Positions 22,101 through 33,232 of a DNA stretch of 64,000 nt are shown here, in pieces; position 1 is the first letter of the stretch, and each line of letters starts with the position of its first letter. The stretch lies in contig VWZS01003477.1 in NCBI GenBank assembly GCA_013397075.1, forward strand, positions 1,984,001 through 2,048,000, written 5' to 3'. Source of the DNA: Rhabdornis inornatus (taxonomy: Eukaryota > Chordata > Aves > Passeriformes > Rhabdornithidae). The position numbers and the translations under genes were made by a program. Below the pieces are notes generated by a model. The model was not told the DNA's origin. It did not search any database and saw only the letters and a list, made by a program, of their open reading frames with translations.

Positions 22101-25100
22101 TTTAACTAGTTTTAACATCTCCCTTTGCTATCCTTTTCAAATAATTAGGATTCAGTAACTGTGGCAAATAATTGTCCTTCTTACTGGAGCAGGGACAAAC
22201 ATATGTGACCCACACTAGTTTCTGGCAGTTTTCAAGGATTTACTGAGGATGTACGCTGCTTTAAATGCCCACTAAACTATGATAATAAACTTCAGCAACT
22301 GCAACAACTCCTCCTCCCCTCTTTTCTCTGCTACCTGCCACCTGTTTTATTTATTTTTAATTGCAACCATGCATGTACTTCAGGCTAGATTTCAGGTCTG
22401 TAAGTGAGCATTGGACACATTCCCTGGGCATTCCTTGAATAAATACACCAAAGGCACACCTTTGTTATGACCCTGAAACTATGCCTGAAATAAAGGTGTG
22501 AGTGACACATAGTATAAATCTCATGAATTAAGGCTAGATCAGCCGAAATTTCCTTACTTTCTATACAAAGGTTGTTTAGACTACTTACTCAGGCCTTTCA
22601 TTTAAGTAAATGCTATCGCCTCACAGTTCAACCTATGTAAAAACTGGAAACCATGTGACCCAGTTCACGGTAATTATTCATTAAATCTGGCATCCCCTTT
22701 TTCTTCGGCTTTCCCTTTCATTTATTGCTTCTTTGTAGTATCAGTCGTTTATCTCTTAGCTCACTGGGTCTAGCAATAATAAAGAACAATGTTCTAATTT
22801 TTGAAGCCACAACTTTTAGGTCGAAAATACAAAACAAGTAACAAAATGATCCCTCTTTAAATGATAGACTAACTTTGTGTGCTACTTTGTGTTAAAAAGG
22901 CTTGAGAAGATGTTTCAAGAAACTGTTCTGCAGCTCCAATTGCTTATTAATTCTCCTCATACTCCTTAGTAGCATGTACAGACAACACAGTGGCTCAAGG
23001 ACGCAGCCCGCTAAAGCAGCTCTGTTCTTGGTCAGCCAGTGATTGAGATAAAACACAATGATGTATCATGTTCTTAAAACCTAGTTAGTGGAACAGATCT
23101 GTCTTGCTTGTATTTCTGAAGTTTTTCTTAAATGTCAGTGCTTTTGGGGAAGCTGATTTACAACAATTAAAGAAAAAAAATCACATCTGTAGCATTGAGT
23201 CCAACACACATTGCTGGATGTGCTATTGACTGACCTGCTGGTTTAGTCTCCCTTTGCAAATATTTTGCAAAATCCTGGGAACAAGGTCAATCTTTGAGAA
23301 GAAAATACTAGCTAACTAAAAGTAGTAACAGTCAGCCTTGTGAGATATAACACAACAGAATTAGACATATCGGGGCACCTCAGGAGAAAAAAAATTATGC
23401 GCTATCAGGCAATTTCTGTTAAGTCAGAAGACAGAAAAGTACAAAAGTGCAAAAAATATTTAGGTTTGCACCAGGAAACAAACATTATAATTCCCAGAGA
23501 AACTGACATTTGAGATTGTGTACATCTCTGCCCAGTACATCTTCACTGAAGGGGAATGTCCTATCTGTGGGCACCCTCCCATCCCTTACAACTCTGTCAC
23601 AACTTACTGCTCCATAGGTCCCTTATCAATAGTGGGTCACCAGTAAATTCATGGCAGTAACATGCTCATCGGCTCTTGTCATTAGGAGATGAAACAGGCA
23701 AGATATATATAAACACACACATACCCATGCACGTTTTCCCTCTGTAAGCACATATTCAAATTCTTTTATATTTTTCTGTCATACTGTTTTTCATATATAT
23801 ATGCAAAAGATGTGTAACATGCAATTAGTTCTTTCACACCAGAACACTGCATGAAACAGAGTAACTGCACTAAAAATGCTTTTGATATTTATTTGTTTGA
23901 CAATGTAGAGATCAAAATGACTGTTGTACATAACCCAAAATCTCAGAGCAGTTGCTATTTAATTTCCCTTAAGAAAGGAGTGGTAGGTACCACAAAAACA
24001 AAATTCCAACCTTATGCATTCTAATACGTGGGAAATCCTGAAAAACTGTCATTATACCATGTGACATAAGCTGTAACAATTACTGCCACCAGTAAGTCTT
24101 TTATTTAGGTATTGTGACTGCATCTTTTCTAATCCATTTGTATTTTTCGCTCTCTTGTTCCAACACTGTGATTTCATTTTAATTCCCTGCTTTCAAAACT
24201 GAGGAACATAAAACCTTGTCTGCAAAGGGTTTCTACAGCTGCCGCCTTTGGGTACTACCACGCTGTGGGGCTACAGAGGAACCACTATGGCAAACCTCAA
24301 AAAATGGTTTAATGTCATTGCTCTCTACCAGCAGAGACACAGCTCAGCCACTGCCACAGCTCAGTGATCCAAGGGCCCATCTGAACAGCCCCAACAGCCC
24401 TTTCCACACAAAGCTGGGCTCCCCAGCCTGAATACAAGATGCCATCCACCAGCAACTAGGGGGTGGTAATGAACAGCTGCATTGTGCCATAACGCTTCTA
24501 AATAGTACCAGAAACTTCCAGAAAGGCATGTTTTAAAGGCACCCTCACCAGTGGGAAGGGGTTTTGCTGCTTAAGGCTGCTGTTGCAGAGTACTGCTCTG
24601 TCCCCTTTACCTACATGTCTACATAAAAAGTGAAAACAAACACAGTTCCAGATAAAACTGCATGTCTTAACAATCTTGTCTAAAAGAAGTTAAACATTTT
24701 GCAGCAAAAACTGAAGATAAGTGACCAAGGACAAAAATCTTTACAGAAACAAAGCTTCAACTCTACACCATTCTGTCAGCAGCTTTCTTATTTAATTGAG
24801 CCCGTATACAACCAACATCAAAGGTACAAAGCTATTTTGTGCTGAAAATATTGGAAGCATGTTAGGAAGAGGTGGCAAACAGAAAGGATCTGTCAAAGGT
24901 AACAGATGTATCAAGGGCACCAAGCGCTGTGAAGAAGGCGTTAATTATCTATGCTGAAAAAGAAAAGGTGTTTGAAAAACAGAAACTGTTTTCAAGAGAT
25001 TCAACATATTCCTATTGTGCTCAGGAGAAAAAGCTTCCTGCACCTTAGAGAACATTGAGTATGTGGGTTAAAAAGTATTTTTAGGCGAGTTTAAACATAA

Positions 25101-26077
25101 TGTAGGGAGCACTCTGTTTCAGAAAAATGATTTTAACTTCAAAACCTTTACTGTGTCTCGCAACCAATTGCAATCATAAATTGCGTTCTTTATTCCTACT
25201 TTTAATGGAATGGGTAACTTACACAACCTAGCAGAATCTCAAAAATAACAGGAAAATAAGAACACCTTTTTGAGCACCTTTTTGTAATTTAGCACCACTT
25301 CCCACAGTACTTTCAACTCCCACCCCACAAAAACGGTTTCATTTTTCTTGCTTTATCTGAAAAAAGTGATGCTTTTTGAAAAAACACCAGATCATACCAA
25401 GGCAAAATTCATCACTGTAAGATGTACCCTACATACATCTTATGGTCTTCTGTACTTGTTTTCTAGATTGTATATGGTACTACTTGCTCACAACCCAATT
25501 CTGAGTCAGAAGAAACCGATGCTTTATTAGAACTGTGCTTCCCCTTTCTACCTTCCCTTGTAGGACTGGTGAATTGGGACTTTCTAAAACACATATTTGA
25601 GAAAAATGATCAGTTAACATAAAAATTACCCTTTTCATCTTCAACAGAAAAAAAAGTCAGAACAGATCCAAAAGGAGACGAGCAACAATTAAAAGCAAGG
25701 AAAGCCTACGCTTTTATACAAAAAAAGGCTGAAACATATTTTTCTGAAGATGATTAGAACATACTAAATGCCTGTCTGACATTGCACACTCAGCTAAATT
25801 AATGTTGCCATAGGAGTGTGATACGATTGACAAAAGAACCATGGTGCTCCATGCAATGGTAAATTATGTGGGGAAAGGATCAAGGTAATTGCCAGCACTA
25901 TGTAACATGCTCTCAAAACTTGGCTCCTGCTTTCCCAAGTAGATCAAAGGCTCTTCCTGAAGTCCCCTTTTCCCATATAGCATGCCATATATAGAGAGTG
26001 GCTGATGCTGACAACATCTGGGCAACTCGTGTGGGCATCATGTGCATATTGTCAGATCCGGTGTACAGGTTTAGAAG

Positions 26078-26102
26078 GGATAGTTTGTACAACAAACTAT
26101 CC
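26078..26102. repeat. Perfect 11-bp hairpin, 3-nt loop
   Basis: GGATAGTTTGT (26078-26088) and ACAAACTATCC (26092-26102) are exact reverse complements separated by ACA. It is too short for a microRNA precursor. Confidence 0.85.
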
Positions 26103-26876
26103 ACACACCTGCCAAATAACCATGCAGTAGGAATTCATTGGGCAGTGTTCTGTGTTTCCATCTTTAACTTGAAAAGGTAAATCTGTGGAATAAGATTCAG
26201 CTAACTACTTGATTTTTGCCAATGACACGAGCTTTCCTTTTGAATGATCTTAGGATGTGTCCCCATCGCCTCCACACGTGGTACGAAGACTGATAAACAC
26301 TCTGACTGGATTAACTGCTTTAAAAATTATTCAGATGTCACAGCTGGCCAGTTTTTGACCCTTCTGGTATCAAGATTTAAGAGCTGACTGGGAAAGAACA
26401 AGTGCTCCAGTCAGTGTCATAACTCCTCCACACTCTTCCAGCTCACAATAGCAACACAATTCATCAGAACTGAAGGAAAAACTGTCTCTCATATCTAGCC
26501 CAGCTTTACACTGAACATTTCAATGAAGTACGCAAAAATACCAGCATTCCTAGGAATCACTTCAGTCCTAAGTAGGGTGCATAATAATAAAAGCTTAGAA
26601 CAACCAACGAAGTGTTTACAATTTTTTTCCATTTTACTTGAGTTCTCTAGACATTGTACTGAAGAAAAGTGAGCACAAGCCCTGAAAACATGTTCTCCAA
26701 AAACACATGTTCCATAACTCACATACACAAAGCCCAAATCTGCATACAGGAATCAAACAATTAGGTTTCACAAAAGCTTGAACTACTTATACAGCTTGGG
26801 ACTTTTGCTAACCCAGGCAAATGCATAACATAAATTCTGCTGACCACTTAAGCATTTCACTTTTTTGCTATAGCCA

Positions 26877-26900
26877 CAAACAAACAAACAAACAAACAAA
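26877..26900. repeat. (CAAA)6 microsatellite
   Basis: Six uninterrupted CAAA units. The run is probably length-polymorphic. Confidence 0.95.
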
Positions 26901-27574
26901 GTAATTTAAGTCGAAATTCTTCTCGAAGTTACTGCTAGCAAATAGTGGCTCACTTATAAAAGCCTGATTAATTGCAGAATCTTGGCTTCAGTATTCAATT
27001 ACATGTTAGAATATTAAAAATTCTAGTCTATAAACAATGACTATGAAACTGTTTATAGCATTTTTAAGTATTTTATTTGAATACTGCAATATGAACTGCA
27101 AATGTTCTCCCCCTCCCCCACTTTTCTTCTTATTTGTTTGCTGCAGTTTCTTCATCCAAATAGAACAAGAACGACACTGAGGCAAAGAGGAGAGGAGAAA
27201 GGATGTGGCAGGCCATTGACACACCACCACCTCACAAACTCTGATTCTTCACTGTGCTTTATGCCTGTTCTGTGAGTTTTATTCTGGACCTACAAGGGTG
27301 CTTCTGGATAATTACAGGATACGAGCTAGCCTTTTTTTCCCCAGCCTGTCTCAATTTCAAAGTAAACCTCCTCTTCATTCTTTATTGTTATTCAAAGTAA
27401 AACAGCAAAACAAATCAATTGCTAACAGCCTCGTGCAGGTTTCCAAACTTAGCATTTCTGTATGACAGTGTGCATATAAGGTAATATTCAATGTAGCCGT
27501 ACATCTTCAGGCATGAAAACCTAGTATAAATCCTTAGCTTCAACGACCGCTTTTGTAAAGATTTCTTCTTTACA

Positions 27575-27620
27575 TGCATATATATTTATATATACACAAA
27601 CACATATGTATATATGTATC
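27575..27620. repeat. TA-rich simple sequence
   Basis: Alternating TA and TATG/TATT units with a short CACA interruption; low-complexity DNA. Confidence 0.8.
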
Positions 27621-30072
27621 TTACAAGTACCCGAGTAAAGGTTTTCTTTACAACTTTTCCTGAAGAACTAAATCTCACCTGTCACCCTGTTTTCCAGTTA
27701 GGTTATCTGCATTAATTGTAACACTGAGCTGGCAATTCCAGAGACTACTTTTTATACTTATTTTAAGCTCATTTTACTCAGAATGTAAAGAAAGACCTGA
27801 ACTACAATTTCAAAGCTGAAAGGCTGGAGTTTTAATTTCTGAACTGCGCAGTCCTGGCAGGGCTTTTCAACACTTTTATGTTTTGTGGAGCCCATTTTAT
27901 TTCAGTCCATTTTATTTTATTCATTTCTACTAAGGCTCCCCTTTTCTCTTACAATAAAGAATGTAGAACTGTATTTACAAGGACGCTAGTCACGGACAGG
28001 TTTTGCTGCAGCTCATTTGTTATGTCTCACTCTGAGTTTACAAACAGCTGTCCCATGCATCTCCACTGGATACAATTTTAGTCTAGACAGGGGAAATCCA
28101 AGCTACTGCTGCCCAAGCAACATAAACACAGGAAGATTTTCAATCAATCATTTCATTAATAGAAACACATCTAATAATATAAGGGGAGGGTGTTTTGGAA
28201 GAAAGCCCATTTCAGAGCCTGAAACAGCATAATTGCGTGGTATTGTTCTTGTGCTAGGCAGGGCTATGGAACGACATTCTCACAAACCAGATTTTGGTAC
28301 TGTGGTACATTTCAATAAAATAAGCCTTGTTTCTCCAACACAAGTGGCTTTCAAGACCACTAACAACTTTGAAATAAATGGTAAACAGACTAAGTAAGAC
28401 TTGCACAGCACTGGCATTCATCTCTGCTTTGATACAATCAGGTCAGTACCCACACAACTGTATTTCTAGCATGACCATTATTTCTGTTTTTTTTCAAGCT
28501 GTTTTACCTGGGAAAAGTATGTAGCTACTAACATACTAATACTCTTCTCCTGTTTTCATCTGTGCCAGCCTGTTGTCTGTCCTCAGTCATATAAATATCT
28601 AGAAATAAGCTGCTTTGCATGCAGCTATTCCTATGTTGTTATGTTTCTTAGAGAAAAACACTGAGGTGTCCCTTGTTATGTTTGGAACACCCACATACTA
28701 ACTTGTAAAAAAAAAAGATTAAAATGAAGACCACTGCAATGCTTTTCCTTCAAGAGGAGGAAGGGGAAGAAGCTATTCTTCGGTCCACGTTTTATTTTTT
28801 ATTCCCGAATAATAGCTGTCCCTTCGTCAAGAAGCTCAGTTTACTATCCTGATCTCAGATCAACTTTTACCAGTGGGTGTCAGTGTAACAGTGTAATGAT
28901 ATAATGGGGGGAGGACAGGGAGAAAACGCATGAAGAAATAACGATTAAGTTTTATTTTTAGATGCTACATTTATGTTAAAAGTAAAGAAAGAAAATGTTT
29001 CCTTTCAAAACCGATTTCACCGCAGATTTATTCTGCAAAGATCCTCCAACTGCTTGTTTGTGCCAAGTAATTAATTTCAAATTTTGTTTTCCAAGCCTAT
29101 GTATCTTTTCTGTGCATACACACAAACATGGACATGCAGTAAATGTTTGGTATATAAACCTTTTTTCATCGTTTTGACAAAGTGACACTGTCTCTTTAAT
29201 TCAAATTTCACAGTGAACAGTTAAGAGGCTCTGTGGACCCCAACTTATTAACCTGCGCCAATTTAACTAGTATTACTCAAGAGGTTCGAAAACCTAAAAA
29301 TAGGTGTTAATCTGTGCAGACTGACAGCTACTAATCAGTACCCGCCCTGCCACAACTTCTGTCCCTCCTACTTCTTGAAGGGGGGCAAGTACAGCACGTG
29401 GGGAGGCAAGAAAAGGACAGTCCCCATGGTGTGGTTTTGTGTGTGTTTTGTTTGTTTGTTTCCGCTTGTCTTTTCTGAAAGGAAAAAACCCCACGAAGTG
29501 TTATTTAGTACAGCTCGGCTTTAAAACTTGTTTCCGTACTAACAAGCAATGGCTTCCTGAAATCAAGAGCTGCTTGAACGCCCAAATCCTTCTGCCGAAG
29601 TAATAAAAGCCTTTCGTTTTACATACCTTAAAAACAAACATGCTTTAAAAATCCAGCTGCCTTAGCTCCAAATCTAGTTAGATACCATTTCAAATTTTAA
29701 ACGTGCAACTTTGCCTTTTCAAAAGCTGTTACATTAATTAATAACCCAGTTCGGAGTCTCTCTCCACCAAAGCACAAAGGTACGTGCCTGTGCCTACGCA
29801 GGTACGTCCTCTTCTTCCCTTGCTCACTTCCCGACCATAAGCCTGGCACTCCTGTGCCATGGAGACAACTCTTGAGTCATGTGCTCACGTCCCCTTTATT
29901 AAACACATGAAGAATTAAATGCTGAGTGAAAAGCAGTCCTAGTTGTGGCTCGCATCTGTAGCTGTAGCCCTGCCCCTGGAACCAGACCCTACAAAACGGA
30001 GTTAAAATAAAGAGCCGGCCGGGACAGGCCGATAACTGAAGTGTCAAATTAAAAATATGCGCCGAAGTAGGT

Positions 30073-30138
30073 TAGGTCTTTCCGTATATAACTCGTACTG
30101 CCCGGGACATGCCGGGCTCTGTTAAAAGGAAAGACCTA
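30073..30138. repeat. 11-bp inverted repeat around a TATA-like element
   Basis: TAGGTCTTTCC (30073-30083) is exactly complementary to GGAAAGACCTA (30128-30138). The 44-nt interval contains a TATATAA (30085-30091) and an inner CCCGG...CCGGG hairpin (30101-30116), so two stems nest around the left edge of the CpG island. I know no established element of this form. It could be a paired binding site or chance. Confidence 0.7.
30085..30091 (+). promoter_or_regulatory. TATA-box-like element
   Basis: TATATAA fits the TATA consensus on + and sits about 150 bp left of the CpG island. A + transcript would start near 30115-30120. Most CpG-island promoters are TATA-less, so use of this element is uncertain. 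Confidence 0.25.
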
Positions 30139-30317
30139 TGGTTCCGAGCGAGCCACTGCGGGGCAGATTTGCAGGAAGTACCAAAATACCCTACAACAAC
30201 TCTGTTGCAGCCATTGTTAACAGAAGGAAGTAAACAACGCTGGGCTAAGGCGCTTGTGCGTGGCTGGAACGGGGAGAGAACAGAGGAGCCCCCGCCGGGC
30301 CGGGCCGGCCGGGCTCG

Positions 30318-30340
30318 CAAATGGCGGCGCCAATGGCGGC
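30318..30340 (+). promoter_or_regulatory. Paired YY1-type motifs
   Basis: CAAATGGCGGC (30318-30328) and CAATGGCGGC (30331-30340) both fit the YY1 core AAnATGGCGGC closely and lie in tandem 13 bp apart. YY1 motifs of this type are common just downstream of transcription starts in CpG-island promoters and tend to point in the direction of transcription, which would favour +. The first ATG could also be a start codon, but its frame runs into the gap. Confidence 0.5.
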
Positions 30341-30408
30341 CCGCGCGCCCCTCCCCCGGACCTGTTTTTGTGCGCGCTTGCCCCCCCGCCCCGTCCCCCC
30401 GTCCCATC

Positions 30409-30945
30409 NNNNNNNNNNNNNNNNNNNNNNNNNNNNNNNNNNNNNNNNNNNNNNNNNNNNNNNNNNNNNNNNNNNNNNNNNNNNNNNNNNNNNNNNNNNN
30501 NNNNNNNNNNNNNNNNNNNNNNNNNNNNNNNNNNNNNNNNNNNNNNNNNNNNNNNNNNNNNNNNNNNNNNNNNNNNNNNNNNNNNNNNNNNNNNNNNNNN
30601 NNNNNNNNNNNNNNNNNNNNNNNNNNNNNNNNNNNNNNNNNNNNNNNNNNNNNNNNNNNNNNNNNNNNNNNNNNNNNNNNNNNNNNNNNNNNNNNNNNNN
30701 NNNNNNNNNNNNNNNNNNNNNNNNNNNNNNNNNNNNNNNNNNNNNNNNNNNNNNNNNNNNNNNNNNNNNNNNNNNNNNNNNNNNNNNNNNNNNNNNNNNN
30801 NNNNNNNNNNNNNNNNNNNNNNNNNNNNNNNNNNNNNNNNNNNNNNNNNNNNNNNNNNNNNNNNNNNNNNNNNNNNNNNNNNNNNNNNNNNNNNNNNNNN
30901 NNNNNNNNNNNNNNNNNNNNNNNNNNNNNNNNNNNNNNNNNNNNN
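30409..30945. other. Assembly gap (537 N)
   Basis: N runs from 30409 to 30945 in the densest part of the CpG island. The eight bases before it (GTCCCATC, 30401-30408) are identical to the eight after it (30946-30953). The true gap may therefore be a short C-rich tandem repeat, or the flanks may overlap and the N length may be an estimate. Any open frame reported across it is meaningless. Confidence 0.98.
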
Positions 30946-31027
30946 GTCCCATCCCCCGGCCCCTCGCAGCCATCAGCCGCTCGTCCCAATTACGCTGAAC
31001 GAGTCGCAACTCATCCAGGCTGAAAGT

Positions 31028-31039
31028 TATATATTAAAA
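31028..31039 (+). promoter_or_regulatory. TATA-like element inside the CpG island
   Basis: TATATATTAAAA is an isolated AT run inside GC-rich, purine-skewed DNA. A + start would fall about 30 bp downstream, near 31058. The reverse complement would serve a - transcript starting near 31000. Confidence 0.25.
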
Positions 31040-31373
31040 AGAGAGCGGGCGAAGCGTGGGGAAAGAGGTCGAGAGGGACGAGGGGGAGGGAAAGCGGAGA
31101 AGAGCAGCTGAGAGTTGCGGCCGGCGAGGGCACAGCAAGGGGCGCTCCGCGCCTGGGCGCTGCCAATGGCCATGCGACCTTTTATTTTGGGCTCTCTCCC
31201 GGGTCAGCAGAAACTTCGCCCCCTCCGTGTTCCTCCCACTCCTCTCAGAAAAAGATCAGTATCTTGGGAGCCCATTCCTTTAATACACGTCCTAAAAAAA
31301 AATTAAAACGGGGAAAAAAGCCCCAAGGGCCAAGTACACCCCGGCCGCCCGGCGGTGCTCGACCCCGTGAACA

Positions 31374-31384
31374 GGGGCGGGGGC
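31374..31384 (+). promoter_or_regulatory. Sp1/KLF GC box
   Basis: GGGGCGGGGGC is a strong GC box. Similar boxes occur at about 31510-31517 and 32151-32158, as expected of a CpG-island promoter. Confidence 0.5.
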
Positions 31385-31438
31385 AAGGCCGGCCTGTGGG
31401 AAGCGGGTCCTCTCTCTCTCTCCGAGTTCCAAAGTTTC

Positions 31439-31448
31439 CCTATTTAGG
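31439..31448. promoter_or_regulatory. CArG box (SRF site)
   Basis: CCTATTTAGG fits CC(A/T)6GG exactly. About 60 bp to the right, CCATTAATAGG (31501-31511) is a CArG-like site with one extra A/T base. Serum response factor binds CArG boxes in immediate-early, cytoskeletal and muscle genes, often in pairs. Both lie in the promoter island, so an SRF-responsive gene is a reasonable inference. Confidence 0.45.
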
Positions 31449-33119
31449 TCGCCTCCAGCTTTCGTTGCTCTTTGAGCCACTCCGAGGAATTAAACAAGGA
31501 CCATTAATAGGCGGGGGCCGGGGGAGGAGGGCGGCCTTGGGCAAGGAGCAGCCGCCTGCCATTCGCCTCGGCCCCGCGCTCTTGCCCTCACTCGCCATCC
31601 TCCTCCCTCCCCGTCGTGTGTGTGGGTTCACAAAGACACATCTGTGCGTGTCGGAGGGCCGGCCTGACGTGTTCTCCGCTCGCAGCAGCTGCGGTTTCTG
31701 AGGAAACAAGGCTGATTTTCTAGTCAGGCTGGAAGGGCTTTTTTTCCCTCCCTCCCCCCCGTTCCAAGCGCCTACGTGCGGGGGAGGGGGAGCGGGAGCG
31801 GCGGGGGGAGGAGAGGAGCAGGAGAGCTGAGCCGAGCCCGCGCCGCAGCGGAGCCGCCGGGGGAGGGGCCGCGCGGGGCCTGCCGGGAATGTGCTGGGAA
31901 TGGTTCGGCGTTCCCAGGGCGGCTCTCGGTGTCGCAATCCCGCTCTCTCCTTCTCTTTCCGCGCTCTTGGCTTGTTTTCTTTAAGGCTACAACCTTTGTA
32001 GTCGGCGGCTGTTACGCGAGGGCTCGGGATCGTCAAGGGGCGCCTCGCACCGTTTGCCAAAAATCCCTTTTAATCTTGCCAACTTGAGGGAGGGGGAAAG
32101 GAAAAAAGAAAAGGTCTGCTCAACTAAGTCCTCGCAGTTCTCGGTGCTGCGGGGCGGGTTTTCAAGCTCTGCGCTTCGACTTCCCCGGTTCCTCGGCAAG
32201 GGAAGGGGTTAATCCAGCTCTTTAAACCGGCTACAGATCTGCGGTGCGATAGCGTCCGAGCTGGGGCGCGTCCTTCCCTCTCCCTCACACTGCCCGAGCC
32301 CCTGCTCAAAAGCCCGGCCCTGGCAACCAACACCAACAGATAATTGCCGTGCCCATGAACGATGATCTCCGGCGTGACACGCAGCCCGGCCCGGCAGCGG
32401 GGGAGGAGAGGCGAGCCGAGGGGTGGGGGGCAGCCAGCGAGGGGCCCGCGATGGGAGGGGAGGCAGCGACCGCCGCCCCCCCGACCGGCTCTGGACACAC
32501 AGGTTCGCCCCACAGAAATTTCGCGAGGTCTTCCTGTGCTACCTGCGCCTCGTGATAAGATGCGGAAATGAATTAAAGGCTGTAGAGCAAACCCGGAGCC
32601 AACAAGGACATGCCGGGGAAAGATCAAATGTTCCGAGTTAAAAAGGAGCGCAGCCCTTCAGCTTCCCGTTCTAGCCGCCCGCAGTAGCCCCCCCTCGTAA
32701 CTAGAAATTAAAGACTGGGAGGGAGGACAGAGGGTGGGAACTACTGGTGTTCTGACAAGGACGGGAAGAAGAAAGAGGAGAGCAGGATAAAATGCACATG
32801 GAAAGACTTTTGCCGAGTTCGGTAAATAAAGTCGTAATTGACTGTAATAGGCAAAGGTGGAAGACAAACATTTGTGCTCTTTGTTCTGATATTAGAAATG
32901 TCAGATGAAACTTTAATCCCTTGTAGCTGTTTATTTGTAAAATGTCCAAACATCTTCCTGTGCACACACCATAACAAATTAATTTCACTGATGTTTAGCG
33001 TTTGAGATCACCGTAGACAAGCAAGGAATTGATTCTGAGATATAAAAGCTAATGTTACAAATTTTTCAAACTTGATTGCCTGCTATTAGGTACCTATGTT
33101 CATATTTAGTCACTGAAAT

Positions 33120-33232
33120 AATTGGCCTAATTTTCAGAAATGATAAGCACTCACATTTTCAATTAATTTCACATCTCTGAAAATTAGGCCATTACATATC
33201 TAAATTTGACCTAGGTTTGAAAATTCTGGTTG
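33120..33232. repeat. Ancient sauropsid hairpin (MITE-like) repeat
   Basis: TGGCCTAATTTTCAGA (33123-33138) and TCTGAAAATTAGGCCA (33176-33191) form a perfect 16-bp inverted repeat. The loop reads AATGATAAGCACTCACATTT, and the right flank continues with CATATCTAAATTTGACCTAG and TTTGAAAATTCTGG. From memory this follows the sauropsid repeat of the type 'cctgattttcagaagtgctgagcacccacaactcccattgaa...cacctctgaaaatcaggcc', with the middle of the hairpin deleted. Such elements are non-autonomous and long inactive. Confidence 0.7.

Larger units (their letters stand above)
18266..30230. other. Long AT-rich non-coding stretch
   Basis: No gene is recognised. Visible items are a GC-richer patch at about 18300-18640 next to the CR1, an A16-type tract at 19250-19267, a candidate minus exon (19055-19152), a (CAAA)6 run at 26877-26900, an 11-bp hairpin at 26078-26102, and TA-rich simple sequence at 27575-27620. 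A 9-bp inverted repeat, CACACCTTT/AAAGGTGTG, spans 22455-22500. The sequence between these items looks unique. I cannot judge from one sequence whether any of it is conserved non-coding DNA. Confidence 0.55.
30230..32560. promoter_or_regulatory. CpG island, probable promoter (with gap)
   Basis: CpG dinucleotides and GC content rise sharply here relative to both flanks, which are AT-rich and CpG-poor. The island holds YY1-type motifs (30318-30340), GC boxes (for example 31374-31384 and 32151-32158), a CCAAT box (31163-31167), a TATA-like TATATATTAAAA (31028-31039) and a perfect CArG box (31439-31448). In vertebrates such islands mark promoters and first exons. The direction is not resolved. 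On -, GCGCAG|GTAGCA near 32541 is a donor-like site; on + no clear donor lies inside. Long open frames across it in several frames are the usual effect of GC-rich DNA with few stop codons. The middle 537 bases are N. Confidence 0.88.

Noticed and set aside
30072..31111. Long open frames on both strands across 30.1-31.1 kb
   Set aside because: Most of each translation is N. The frames are open only because unknown bases contain no stop codon.
31440..32627. Open frames of 145-206 codons in the CpG island (both strands)
   Set aside because: GC-rich DNA has few stop codons. The peptides are Pro/Arg/Gly/Ala-rich in every frame, with no recognised domain.
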